A stretch of DNA of 64,000 bases from Climacium dendroides (Eukaryota > Streptophyta > Bryopsida > Hypnales > Climaciaceae). This document shows, in pieces, positions 45,553 through 56,945 of this stretch (positions are counted from its first letter, which is position 1; the number at the start of each line of letters is the position of its first letter). A program made the position numbers and the translations under genes. Location: the NCBI GenBank assembly GCA_950106755.1, contig OX467083.1:22005029-22069028 (forward strand). The letters are read 5' to 3'. The notes under the pieces were generated by a model that was not told the origin of the DNA, did no database searches, and was given only the letters and a program-made list of their open reading frames with translations.

Positions 45553-48008
45553 ATGTCGAATGTGGCGATTGTGCAAGAGGGATTCATTCGGGAGGATCCC
45601 TGCGGCACTTTGAAAGTGGTGACGCTGCCGATTCCCAAAGCTGCACCAGGGGAGGTGGTGGTGCACATCTCCATGCGTCCCATCCAGCCTTTTGATTTTT
45701 ACATACTCAGTCGCGGAGTCCACAATGGCACTCCGGGATGCGAGGGTTTTGGCATCGTTCACGAGGTATGCCAATCATCGGACAGTTTCATGCCACAGTC
45801 TCTTCACCATTCGCCAATAAATAAATTAGTGTTCTGCAAGTCTCATTTGCTGTAGTGATGAATTCTAGACTCTCGAGCATCAAGCAAGAGCATTTGTCTG
45901 GTGTCACTTGTTTGGTGAAGGGATGGCATGGATTTTAGAATTGTCTCAACCAGTGTTGTGTTGCTGGAATGAGGGAACTCAAGTCGCAACTTTCAAGCTC
46001 AATTCCCAAATTTCTTTTCAAATTCAAAATTCATCTCCAAGACCTCTCATGTTTAGGGAAATTTAAGGTTAAAACGTTGCTACCCGCAGTTACAGAATGC
46101 CTCAATTGCGAAATATGCACGGGAATTGGCATATCTACGATATGTGTGTCAGTCAATTGACTGCAGGTAGCAAGCCAATGACTTTTGAGATAGAGGAATT
46201 GGGATGTAAATTGCACAGTAAGAATTCTGGACAACCGTGTGGTTCTATTGAGGCACCGTCCTGCTCCTACTTATGACTGACATTCGATTCACTCCACGAT
46301 ATATGTGTCCAACGATTCACTGCAGGTAGCAAGCCAATGAGTCGTGGGGAGATAGATGAATTGGGATGTAAATTGTACAGTAGGAATTCGAACAGTGTTG
46401 TTCTAATGAGGCACCTGCATATGAAACATACTCTGAAGGCTCGTTTCCACACCGTAAGCGGAAGCGAAGTCTTTTTATTTCGCTTCCGCTCATGCTTGCA
46501 AGAAGGTAGTAAGATATCCATTAGATTCGATTTTGCTCACCCGTCCGCTTACGATGTGTAAACAACCCTGGAGTGGGGCAGGTAGGAGAAGGCGTGACGA
46601 AGTTCCACAAAGGGCAGCGCGTGCGACCGTTTGCGTCGGCCGGGGCAATGGCAGGCAATGGCTCCTGGCAACACTACATCTGTCTGGCCTCGGAGTTCGT
46701 GTGGCCCGTGCCGGACGCCATGTCTGATGAGCAAGCCGCGCAGTTCGTGTCCAACCCATGGACGTCGTACTCCCTGTTGAAGCAGCTGCAACCGGTGCCG
46801 CCAGGCGAGTACGTCGTCCAGACGGCCGCGGGTTCCACTATCGGGAAGCAACTGAGGTCGCTCGCGAAGCACTGGGGCATCCAGCTGATCAATATCGTGC
46901 GCCGGCCGGAGCAGAAAGCGGAATTACTGGCCTTGGGCGATAACCACCAGGTCAGTGCGTGCCCCGTGAAATAAATTTGACAATCTAGACACAAAACCAG
47001 CCAGCATTCTAAGATCTACTTTAACTCGATCTTCATCAATATACATCGATTTTTCCTTGGTCCTTATAATTACTTGAAATTGCCTTTTTTTTTTATCAAA
47101 GACTGTCAAGCTCTTTCAGTTTCAATTTCGAATCGGCAATTAGAAATGAAATCAGTATGAGGGTCCCGTGGAGGATTCCCTCGGGGAAATCAGTAGACAT
47201 TTCCTGGTTCGTTGCGAGAAATCTGCATAAATTTCCCTGCGAATCTCACATCTCCTTCTGAACTTCATCGTGTGCCATTTAATCATTTCGTTTACAAGCA
47301 GGAACTCTGGGCATTCTAAACATATGTGGGTGGGAAGAAACAGACTCACACAGTGAATTGCATGCACACGTAACTAACTAGAGAAGCTCCCCGTCCGTTG
47401 GTAGAAATCTGAATAAATTTCCCTGCGAATCTCGCATCTCCCTCTGAACTTCATCATGTGCCACTTGAAATTTCGTTTACAAGCAGGTAACTTGGACATT
47501 GTCATACGGTTCTGATCATGTGTGGGTAGGAGAAGAGTAAGACTCACACAGTGAATTGCAGACGCAACTAACTGTGGGAAGCTCCCTTGCCCCATCCCAG
47601 GTCATCTGCTCCAGTGAGGAAGACGTGGTGGCGCGAGTGAAGGCGATCACGTCCGGCCGTGGCGCGTGGGCCGCGTTGGACGCCGTCTCCGGCGCCATGA
47701 CTCAAACTTTGGGCTCCAGCATGCGAGACGGAGGCCACATCCTCGTGTACGGTTGTGTGGGCGGCTTTGTGGCCTCGGTGAATGCGATGGACCTGCTCCG
47801 TGGTGTTTCCGTCACAGGGTTCAACCTCGGGAGCGTAACCAAGGCGTTCGAGTCACGAGAGGCCTGCGCTGCGGAGGTCGCGCCCCTCGTCATCGACGGC
47901 GTCCTGCCCGTGGCCGATGTGGAGAGGTTCGAGCTCACGGATTTCAAAAGGGCCGTGGCCAGGGCGAAAGAGCCCGGGCACTCGAGCAAGGTCTTGCTTG
48001 TGAACTGA
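45553..48008 (+). CDS. Zinc-free medium-chain dehydrogenase/reductase (2-enoyl-CoA reductase/quinone oxidoreductase-like)
   Basis: Exons 45553-45765, 46582-46950 and 47601-48008 join in phase 0 to 329 aa. Exon 1 gives the N-terminal GroES-like half (APGEVVVHISMRPIQPFDFY, GTPGCEGFGIV). Exon 2 has VGEGVTKFHKGQRV, QFVSNPWTSYSLLK and the nucleotide-binding QTAAGSTIGKQLRSLAKHWG with INIVRR, typical of the mitochondrial 2-enoyl-CoA reductase (MECR/ETR1) branch. Exon 3 completes the Rossmann fold (LVYGCVGG) and ends SKVLLVN. The zinc-binding Cys/His residues of classical alcohol dehydrogenases are absent. NADPH-dependent reduction of an activated double bond is the family reaction; the substrate is not known here. 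No organelle transit peptide is apparent, so a cytosolic location is inferred. Both introns carry partial tandem duplications. Confidence 0.9.
46130..46430 (+). repeat. 159-bp tandem duplication in intron 1 of the MDR gene
   Basis: CTGCAGGTAGCAAGCCAATG occurs at 46161 and 46320, and AATTGGGATGTAAATTG(C/T)ACAGTA(A/G)GAATTC follows each. The repeated unit contains a CTGCAG/GTAG word that resembles both an acceptor and a donor. Confidence 0.9.
46443..46563. mobile_element. 121-bp TIR element beside the exon-2 acceptor of the MDR gene
   Basis: GTTTCCACACCGTAAGCGGA on the left pairs with TCCGCTTACGATGTGTAAAC on the right. An internal hairpin, GCGGAAGCGAA (46458-46468) with TTCGCTTCCGC (46479-46489), is perfect. 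Its right end is only 18 bp from the acceptor AG at 46580-46581. That acceptor lacks a clear pyrimidine tract (CTGGAGTGGGGCAG). No target duplication was found. Confidence 0.7.
47195..47600 (+). repeat. 186-bp tandem duplication in intron 2 of the MDR gene
   Basis: TTTCCCTGCGAATCTC(A/G)CATCTCC occurs near 47231 and 47417, followed in both by GAACTTCATC(G/A)TGTGCCA, TTTCGTTTACAAGCAGG and GACTCACACAGTGAATTGCA. The second copy runs into the acceptor at 47600. Confidence 0.9.
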
Positions 48009-48089
48009 AACACTGATATTGAGTGAGTTGAGTGCATCGTACTCACTGTTAGCCTTTTATATCTGCAACTTTGATATGAAGTACCTTAA

Positions 48090-48670
48090 CCCATAAATGC
48101 CCAAGCCCTTTCTTGAGCTACTAGGAATTTGCTCTAAATTGTATAGAAAGCCAACATTTTCATAAGGTGTATCAATTTTTCACTTACAATTGAAAGATTA
48201 TGATGTTTAATCACGAGGGTGCTAAAATTGCAAAAGTGATTTGAAGTCTTTCAATCCTCTTTTCATGTGCCAAATCTAAAAAGTTGGTCACCAAAAAAAT
48301 ATGAGGATAAAGGGCCTAATATGCATAACCCCAAGTCAATTTATGGTTTCTCAAAATCTACTCTATAATTTTCTCAAATGAAATTCTAATGTGATTTTTT
48401 TCTCTAAGATTTAGTATATTTGAGGCTCATTTCCAAGAGCCCTCAACACAACCTACAGAAAGTCAAGATTGCAACGGACACCCTTGCACAAAATCTTGAA
48501 TAGAGAATTCATAATCAATCATTTTCAAAATCAGATTTTTGATGCTAAACCTAGACTTCAAATAGAAATTTTTTTAGATACTAAATACTAAAAATAGCAA
48601 CTTGGTTAGACTTTATTTAACTTCAAAGTATTGTCAACACCAAAATTTGGTGCCTTGGGAATTTAGGGAT
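48090..48670 (+). repeat. Dispersed repeat, copy A (inverted partner at 60.6-61.1 kb)
   Basis: Contains CACCAAAATTTGGTGCCTTG, GAGGCTCATTTCCAAGAGCC, AGAAAGTCAAGATTG and GACCAACTTTT-type words that reappear in reverse order and orientation at 60610-61105. It starts just after the 3' end of the MDR gene. No frame was recognised. Confidence 0.75.
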
Positions 48671-51600
48671 TACAAAGATTTGATCAAACATGTATCTTTG
48701 TATCTATAAATTGCCAAGCAAATTTGGGCTCAAATGAATGTTGATTCTATTGTGCAAAGCTCAATGCAAGAAATAACATACTAAGTTAATTTAGAAGTAG
48801 AATATTGATTGAAGAAATGTTGTGGCTCATTTTCTTATTCAATTAAGTTTTCAATCTCAATCATAGCTTCTAGAATATTTAATTTATTTGTACATGTATA
48901 TATTCTTATTGAATTCTTAGAACATAATTGAAATCATTGATTCAACTCTACATTAATGAGAACCTAGATTCATGAGGTATAGGGGGTTTCAATCTATTTT
49001 TTTAATACTAAATAGAAGTGATTTGAAGCAATATAGTCAGAATACTTCCTTAATACCATGTACTATATTTATATAAAAACAAGCTTGGGACTCTATACTT
49101 GTGATTGGAACCTTATCACTTTGCCATGATGAGATTTAGTGTAAAATAAATAACTTAATTGTTGTTCAAAGAGATAGATGTAGAAAATTCTTTTGTAAAA
49201 TATAAGAATAGTTTAATTACTATTGTGTTGTACTACTAGTAAGGAAGAGAAATAAGTGTCACCGAAGGTGTGATAGATCATTTTTCAACTTGCACTAATT
49301 CAAAATAGTGTGATTTTGGTAAATTAGTATCATACACACTATTGGGACAAATCAATGTCCTTATCTTACAACCTTTGGTAGGTTCAATGACTTGGGCCTA
49401 CTTTTGTGTTTAAGAGCACTTGTATATAAATGATGAAAGGTTATGGTTCCTTTTGGGGGAGCACAAAAGGAATAAGTTTATTTCAATGAGAAAAGAACCC
49501 ATGAACAACGTGCCAATAAGAGCCAACATTCTTGATAAGCTAATTATCAAACAATACAACAATACCCAACAAAAACAATTGTAAATGAATAACCCTAGCT
49601 CAACTTTCATTTCCAAGAATAAAATAATTTTTTTGTACTTGAGGCCAAAGCCAAAAAAATTAAAAACTATGAACACTTTCATTGCCCTAGAGTGTAGAAA
49701 TGGCTCTTTATTTGAACAATGGGATGCTCATATATATGAATATATGAACAATGGGATGCTCTTATATATATGAACAATGGGATGCTCTTATATTTTTATA
49801 TTTTTGAATTGGTGATAAGTAAAAAAGAGATTTTAAAAGCAAACTTCCAAACCATGTTCAAATCGGAAACTAAAAATTGAATTTTTCAAAGTCAAATTTG
49901 CCTTTGAATGCCAAATTTCATGATGCTTTAAGGTTCTTAGGCCTCATGTTTTTACACTTACGATTTAGCATTTCTACTTCCACTTTCATATGAACAGGAG
50001 AAAGCTACATTTCAAGAGTAGCCTATCATCAAATTAAAAGCAATAATAAAGTTCAAGTCCAATATTAAAAATCGTTTTCCCCCCGTTGTTCACAAATGTT
50101 AAAAGAGTCAAAAAATTGTCTTTTCTAGTTTTCATGAATCTCTCCCCAATATTTTGCCTACCAACAATTCCAATTTTCCTCTTTTGAAATATTGCATATT
50201 TTCATGTAGAATTCCTAAATTCCCCATTGGTGACTTTTTGTAAGGCTTGAGCAACTTTTGTACATAGAAGTGTGCCATAAATTTATAAATCATTTGCAAA
50301 AAGAAATCATATAATTTGGCAATTGATTTCTTCTCTTTCATTAATTGATAATGGAGCTAATCCATTTCCAACCACTTAAGCAATTGAGCATATCTAAAGC
50401 GCAAGTATGTTGAGTGGGATAATTTCCTTGTGTGCAAAAATAGATTCTAGAAGGATTTCATAAATTTTCACAATTTTATTTTTCAAAACAAAATTACTGT
50501 GAATTTTCTAGGTGAACATTTTTGTTCGTCCCACATTAGTCATATAGGTCATCCTATTTCTTACCAAGGGCCGGTTGCAAAATCAAGAATCCTATAATCC
50601 AATCATGATGCGCCATTTGTAATCACTAATTCATCTTGTACCTACATGGAAATAATGGACCTTGCAATGCTACTCAAGAATGATCTTGAAATTGATTTGT
50701 ATTTCTTGAATGTCTGATTTTCGAAATTATTACTTACAATCAAATGATAGATTTAGCATATTTGAGTTCATGTTTGTACTCACTCCCTCATTTAGTTTTC
50801 CTTGAAGCTTTCGTATTTATTTGAGATGAAAAAAATTATTTGGAAAGCTTCAAGGAAGGAAAACTAATGTATCCATATAAAAATAAAAGAAACCAAACCC
50901 AAAGTTTGTTAGCAATTAAAAATATATTCTAAAAGTTTCCTTATTGTGATTCACTATTAGCTTCTAAATAAAGGGAATACTTTATTTTTGGCTTCACCAC
51001 TAAAATATATCTTAGATTTCAATGATAGGATACAAGGTTTCATATTATTTTTAATAGATTAAATTGATAGAATGCTTCATATAGTTTCTACATGAAAAAT
51101 ACATCAAAAATAATATAATTATCACATTGATGTAATATGAGCAAAAAGTATTACAACATCCTCAATAGATTGGAAAAGATTTTTTGTAGTGTCTTAAAGT
51201 TTCAAAATATTTTTTATAAATCTTTGACATAAAATACTTGTGAAATGTGTTTTTAATTTAAGAAAAATATAGTTATATGTTAATTTTCATGTATTAAAAA
51301 GCAAATAGCAATTGTTTTTCATCTTCATAATCCTTGAAAATGCATCCCCAAGTTGCGTACAAAATCATAAGAATTGCTATTAATTGGTAGATTTGGTGTG
51401 CTTGTCGTTGTCATCATATTTGTCTAATTTTTGATAATGCCCCCATCAATCCATTTCAAATTTGATCACTTGGTTATGCAATTCATGGCATGACACAATT
51501 CCCTCAATGATGCCAAGGAACCACACCATCTACAAAACGCTTACAAATGCAATGAAGCTTGCCAATTATTTATAGAAGAAGAATTTTTCACTCTTCATGG

Positions 51601-51697
51601 TAATTGACCTCATTTTGGTTTTATATTTTCTGTAATTCTAATTTAAGAGTAACATGATAATTTTGGTTTATACCTTGATGTTGTATACTAAAATATA
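48671..51697. other. AT-rich spacer with one minisatellite
   Basis: No gene seen. At 49714-49790 a ~28-bp unit GAACAATGGGATGCTC(A/T)TATA is repeated three times. The rest is low-complexity AT-rich DNA with chance frames only. Confidence 0.5.
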
Positions 51698-52252
51698 CTC
51701 CCTTTGTCCCAAAATAAATCTAGGATTTCCAAATTAACTTGTTCCAATTTAAATTAGAAACTAGCTCTCCAGAATTTGATCAACAACAACTGATGAGAAG
51801 CTAGTTTGAACAACCTCAAGTAAAAGAATCCACAAATACTATGCTCCAAAGTATATATAGCAACTCAATCCCTGCAAAGGAAATCAACATGCAAACTCTA
51901 ACCAACCAAAGGTGATGAATACAACCTACAATTGTATAGCAAATGCTACTAGTTAACACATCTCTTGTTGAGTATTTCATAGAGTTGAATCACATGACAT
52001 CATTGGAATTGATTACAAAAGACATCATCAAACTTCACTCCACCAACGTTGCTTGGAAAATGATCCAAATTAATAGCATTGAAGCAATTCCAAAGGAGGG
52101 CAATTTGTCAATTTCGTTGCTTGTTTTCAACATTTGTGGCTTCGCTATTGACTTCCATTCTTTCACGCCTAGTGGGGTTTGACTGGAAGCTATAATAACT
52201 ACGCAATCCCATGAAAATAGGAAAAACCATATTTATTTTGGGACTAAGGGAG
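51698..52252. mobile_element. 555-bp Stowaway-like (Tc1/mariner) MITE
   Basis: The left end CTCCCTTTGTCCCAAAATAA and the right end, read in reverse, CTCCCTTAGTCCCAAAATAA form an inverted repeat. They match the CTCCCTC(C/T)GTCCCAAAATA type known for Stowaway MITEs. The left flank ends in TA as expected; the right flank shows TT, presumably mutated. A frame inside (51943-52182) is probably chance. Confidence 0.8.
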
Positions 52253-52483
52253 TTTATCTATGGTAGGAGGCATCTACTGATCGGTCTTGCATCCATGTCG
52301 GGACTTTTATTCACAGTTGACATTGGAGATACCGCAGTCCTCGATAAAGAAGAGGTCATATACTGCAATCTTGCGGTAGCTCCAGTGACACTCTACCTTC
52401 CGATGATGCAGGTACGTTCTTTTCTTCTGCTGAAGCTATTCTTTTATGTACAATTTCGAAGTCCTCATGCTCCTCCATTCCTG

Positions 52484-52882
52484 TCAATATTGTTGTGGTC
52501 GTTGCAGATTTGAATACGTTGGAGTCATGTTTGTCCCTGCAAAGGATTGAGAGTAGAAGTTTCTAGTTTGTTGCCATGGTTGATAAAAGAAGGTTGGTGT
52601 TGCTTTAGATAACCACGGCTTTGGGACCTCCACAACAGCAGGTATGTCACTTGTACTCTCTCCTCGTTTCTTTGCACGTCTCCTAGCAATTGCACATCGT
52701 TGGTTTTCCTTGCAGATGGGTGGCGGGAATCTGCAATATGGTGACTTCCATGTCTTGACGCTAGTGTTTGCTTTGATTAGAGCATGTAATTTCTCACCAT
52801 ATGCGGACACGCTTTTCACTGACCATGCTTCTTTGTGTAGCTTCTTGGATCTCATGTCAGCTTATTTTTCCAACTGTTGAAA
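52484..52882 (-). other. Possible extension of the pogo-like coding sequence
   Basis: A minus-strand frame (52855-52484) is in phase with the C-terminal part of the transposase pseudogene, separated by two stops near 52861-52885. It is basic (CAIARRRAKKRGES). It could be old coding sequence past the true stop or unrelated. Confidence 0.25.
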
Positions 52883-55480
52883 CTAAATGTCTCTTTTTTC
52901 AGCGGCTCTTCTGACTTTGCTTGCCTCAGCATCTAACCTCTTCTGCTCCTTCTCTTGTGCAGCTGCCTCCTTTCGCTCTGCAATTTGCTCCATGGACTTC
53001 AAGTAATGTTTTTGTGTCATCCAAATGGACTTGGAATAATCTATGTAAGGCTCCTCGTCTTTTGGTGTTTTCTTGACTGGAGGTAGAAGACTGTCAGGTA
53101 GTTCAAAGAAATTTGTTTGTGTAGCATCACCGCCATCTTCTAAACTATCTTCGCTTCCGGATCCACTGGAGTCATTGTCATCATCTACATCAGTGCCAGC
53201 ATTAACATAATATTGTGTGCATGCAGGAATATTGTTAAAAGCATTGACACTTATCTTTTCAACTTGGCAGGGCTGCAAATCGTCCTCTTCAGCTGTTGCG
53301 AGATCCTGTGCATTATTGCCATGCCCTTCACGCCGGAAGCTCAAACTCGGTCCAAACTTACTGTTCATGGCTGAACGGTTGAATGGGTAAATTCCGGTTG
53401 TTTGAAAACCCTTCTTGATGTTCTCTTCACTTAAAGCTTTCTCAAAGCAAATGTAACCCAAGCTGCCAAGTCCTCTTTGCCTGGAGTTCTTCCCACATGG
53501 TTTAAGGTCCAGCAGTCCCGATATACTCTGAAGGCTACTTTAAACGGTCGAAAACAAGTGACGTCCAATGGCTATAAGGCATGAGATGTGTGACTTGGGA
53601 ATGTTAAAAGATCTATTCCACTCATCATTGCTATTTTAACTACCTCCAATGTGACATGCGAGGTATGGCCATCTAGGATAAGCAAATGTCTGTTTGTAGC
53701 TGAAATACCATACATGTCTTGAACATTCCTAATAAAATGTGTTATCCAATCCTTGAATAGAACGTGTGTCATCTAGGCCTTTGGTTGCATGCTCATGGTA
53801 GCATCCTTCTCGCCTGTCTTGTAGAGATAGTTAAATTTTCTCCTTTTACCTAGAAAAATGAAAAAATTTGGAAGTCTTCTACCTGCAGCATTGACACATG
53901 CCAGAACTAATAGCCATTCACGATTGCCAGGCACAATTGAATGTACACTTCTAGTCCCCCTCTTGGCTAAAACAAATCCACCTCCATCTCTTCCAGCTTG
54001 TGCACCTGATTCGTCGCAATTCCACACTTGATGTGGGAGGTAAGTATGTTTCTCATATACAGTGGACAAGTTATCATAGAAAGTTCCAATATTTTTAGGG
54101 TTGAGAGCTCTAGCACGATTTTGCTCCAACGCTTGAGGCTTTCTTAGAGATAGCTCTAGATGGCGGTTCATAAAACATCGAACCCATGCACGACCTGGAT
54201 TTCCGTCTTTGAAAGCTATAACCCGGGTTTGTGTCATCACTTTCACTTTGGCCCTCAGTTGCTCCATATGGAGAGGAAATCCACGTTTTTGCATCTCTAG
54301 CAAGTAATGAACAATTTGTTTTTCCTCATCATCTGTAAGAATAGTTTTATTTCCTCTCCTCCTTGATAATGTTTTCCCATAGGCATGACCTCGAAATGTA
54401 GTTATTGGAATGCCATGGATACGAGCAGCACACTTTAGAGGAAGACCATCATCTACATCTTCTAAAGCTTCTTTCAATTGATTTTAAGTCCAATTTCCAT
54501 TTCTCTTTGTTTTTTTGTGGACTCTCTTGGCAGGTGCAGGGTGAGGTCTATTATTTATCTCCACTGTTGGAAGAGATTTGGGGCCTACCTGTCGAAATTG
54601 TGCTAGACTGAGCTCTTCAGCCCGCCCTGGACTGAGCTCGTCGTCGCCGTCCAGTCCCCTCCAAAAGCTTCGCCGGCTCGGGGAATCTTCCTCCCCCTCC
54701 ACGTTGTTGTCGCTGCAGTCGTGCTCTACTCATTCGCTGGCGCCCCCAGTGGAGGCGTTGCCGTTCTCGGTGACGACATCGGCATCACCAACTTTGGCGT
54801 CCGTGTGCACTGGAGCTTCATCGAAGTCGCTGCCACCTGCTTCGAAGTCTCCGCCACCTACCTCGAAGTCTCCGCAAACTCGAGCGAACTCCTCGTCACC
54901 TCTAGCAAAAGCGCCGACATCTGTGTTGAACTTGGCTGCAGCTTTGTCGAAGTCAGGAAGGTCATCGCGGAAGAAGTTCTCCGCAGCTTGCAACTCGTCA
55001 CTCCTTCGTGGTAGGCTGCCTCCTGTTGGGCGACTACAATGCTGATTAGCGTCTTCCTGTGGGCCCTTCCGACTTGCGGCGGTAAGCAACTCCTGCACGT
55101 TCAGCCACTCGCCATGCATGGAACTCTGTAGGGGTGTTGGCTTAAGAATTTGTTTGTCTCTGCCATCTCTGGTGGATGGACGAAGAATGCAGAGATGCCG
55201 CTCTAGCAAGAAGGAGGTTGAATTTTGTAACTCCTGTACTTCGTCTGCAAATGGGTTGGAAAGCTCCGTATTCTTCAAGTTAGCATGTTCGTCTTCATGA
55301 AGAACTCCTTCTATTGTCCAATCGAAGGATTCTGGAATCTCGTCATCATCTTCCTCTTCTTTAACACTGTAGTCACTTTGATAGTCGCTTGCGCTAGATC
55401 CCCAACTTCGAGGTGGTTGGTACTCTCGCTATCATCTGGATCATTTGCGAAGTCATCATCTTCGTTGGAGTGGTCTATAC
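52883..55480 (-). pseudogene. Pogo/Tigger-type (Tc1/mariner) transposase pseudogene
   Basis: One minus-strand frame runs from about 55460 to 53572 with four in-frame stops (54730 TGA, 54484 TAA, 53773 TAG, 53572 TAG). It shifts frame near 53455 and ends at 52883. Order of parts: an acidic N-terminus (SVKEEEDDDEIPESFDW), a repeated GDFEVGGGDFEAGGSDFDEA stretch, and a basic linker. Then come a psq/CENP-B-type helix-turn-helix (LKEALEDVDDGLPLKCAARI, ITTFRGHAYGK), a second HTH region, and the DDE_1 core with WNCDESG (first Asp), LILDGHTSH (second Asp) and SHTSHAL-stop-PLDV (third Asp). An acidic tail and a Lys/Glu-rich coiled coil follow. The catalytic residues are all still readable. Terminal inverted repeats were not found. 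Confidence 0.85.
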
Positions 55481-55559
55481 TGCTGCGTTGTAGGTGTTGC
55501 TCACGCCTGTAGGAATTGCCAATGACAATCATAAGACACTGTACATACATGCAAGAAGA

Positions 55560-56440
55560 TCATAATTTTTAGAAATTACGGATGTGCTTAGGCTAATGAA
55601 ACGGAGGTTCAACAAAGTTTGTAAAGTGCAAATAAATACTTACAGAATTGTGGAATCTGAAGTATAAAACCGCTTTCAAAGAAATCTTTGTCTAATCTTA
55701 CCTTAGAAATCAGCAAAAGAGAAATTAAGCACTGTCTTCAAGCTCTAAATTGCCTGAGAAGAAGTGAAGTTTACAATTCAAATTTCTGTATAATTCAAGG
55801 CTTAGTGACCGCCATTTCACTTATTTATGATTCCTTAATTGTAAAGTGGGCCCTTTAAGTTTGCAAAAGTAAGTACTTGGTATTTTGAAATTGTATGGCG
55901 CATGCTCTTTAAAGCGCACTTGAGTACCCTGACATTTGTCCTGTTAAGCACTGAGTTATTGTCATGGATTCTTTGAAGATTAAAAAAAACACAATAAATT
56001 CTTATCTGGTGTTTTTTGAAAAAAATTCACTATGTCATAAATAGGCATAGTTTGTTTCTAATTTAACCCATTCCTACACCAGAAAGTAATCACTCTATAT
56101 CCTAAAGTTGCTTTAGTTGCATGCATTATCATTTTTGGGTGCACGTTGTATTCATTTTACAGACAGTAACTGTCAATTTCAGAGTTATTTATAGGGACGC
56201 TTCCAAGAAACGGGTTGCAATTACAGCCCCCTACCTTACAATGAAAATTTTAGATTTTTCAAGCATATTTTATATTTGATATGAATTTTCTTCATTTTTT
56301 TTCTTTAAAAATTCACAATAATTTTTTTAATTTAAAAAAAAAAAATTGAAATTTTCATGACTTCTAGTAAACATATGATTCCATCTCTGAAAAATAAATA
56401 TAATATTTTTCATTCATATCTAGTTGCAAAATGGCAGCGA
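55560..56440. other. AT-rich spacer, no gene seen
   Basis: No frame or repeat recognised. It lies between the 5' end of the pogo-like pseudogene and the broken glycosyltransferase copy. Confidence 0.5.
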
Positions 56441-56455
56441 GAGCTGGTCATGGGC

Positions 56456-56945
56456 ACAAGAGTACCAGGAATGCGTCGTGATAGTGGCATCCGCCCTCCT
56501 CGCCCATCCAATCTCGGTCACCACGTTCATCACGCACGAGGCCCACCGCGAGGCGCAGCTTCGGGAAGAGTGCATTGCGGCCATTCCGTGACGATGGAGG
56601 TGGTGTGATCATCAATCTGTTTGCTCTCGAAGAGTGGAATTTGGCGGAGCTTTATCGTGTGCCGTGCCGTACAGCGCGCCTGCGGCGTTTGGGAGACGGA
56701 TTAGGGTTGGGCATCTTTTGCAGTACAAGTGAGGCATTTTCTTGCACGTGGTCTCGAAATACATTTTCTCCGAATGCAGTCATTCTCTCCAATTCGTAAC
56801 GGGACAGGAAGCAGGGAGAGGATGATACTCAGGTTACGGGAAGCAGTTTAACCAATGTGTAGGAGGGTTCCTTCATTGGGAGATTGTTTTTCGAGCTCAC
56901 TGGTGAGATCATTTGCGGTACTAAAAGAGATCAAACCTTCTTTTG
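56456..56945 (+). pseudogene. Truncated genomic copy of the glycosyltransferase exon 1 and intron 1
   Basis: It begins with the 20-bp word also found upstream of the intact gene (37059), jumps directly to ASALLAHPISVTTFITHEAH, and so lacks the start codon and the GTRGDV loop. It continues as exon 1 with three internal deletions relative to the gene, each between short direct repeats. Then it runs on into intron 1 (TGAGGCATTTTCTTGCACGT) and the duplicated intron module up to GATCAAACCTTC. Retained intron shows a DNA-level duplication, not a retrocopy. The donor has changed from CAG/GTGAGG to CAA/GTGAGG, and frameshifts and a stop (near 56588) break the frame. Confidence 0.9.

Noticed and set aside
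45286..45774. Minus-strand 162-codon frame across MDR exon 1
   Set aside because: It is antisense to a coding exon with clear family motifs and lacks recognisable content of its own.
54578..55045. Plus-strand Ser/Pro-rich frame over the pogo-like N-terminus
   Set aside because: It is the antisense shadow of the acidic minus-strand frame, which continues into recognisable transposase domains.
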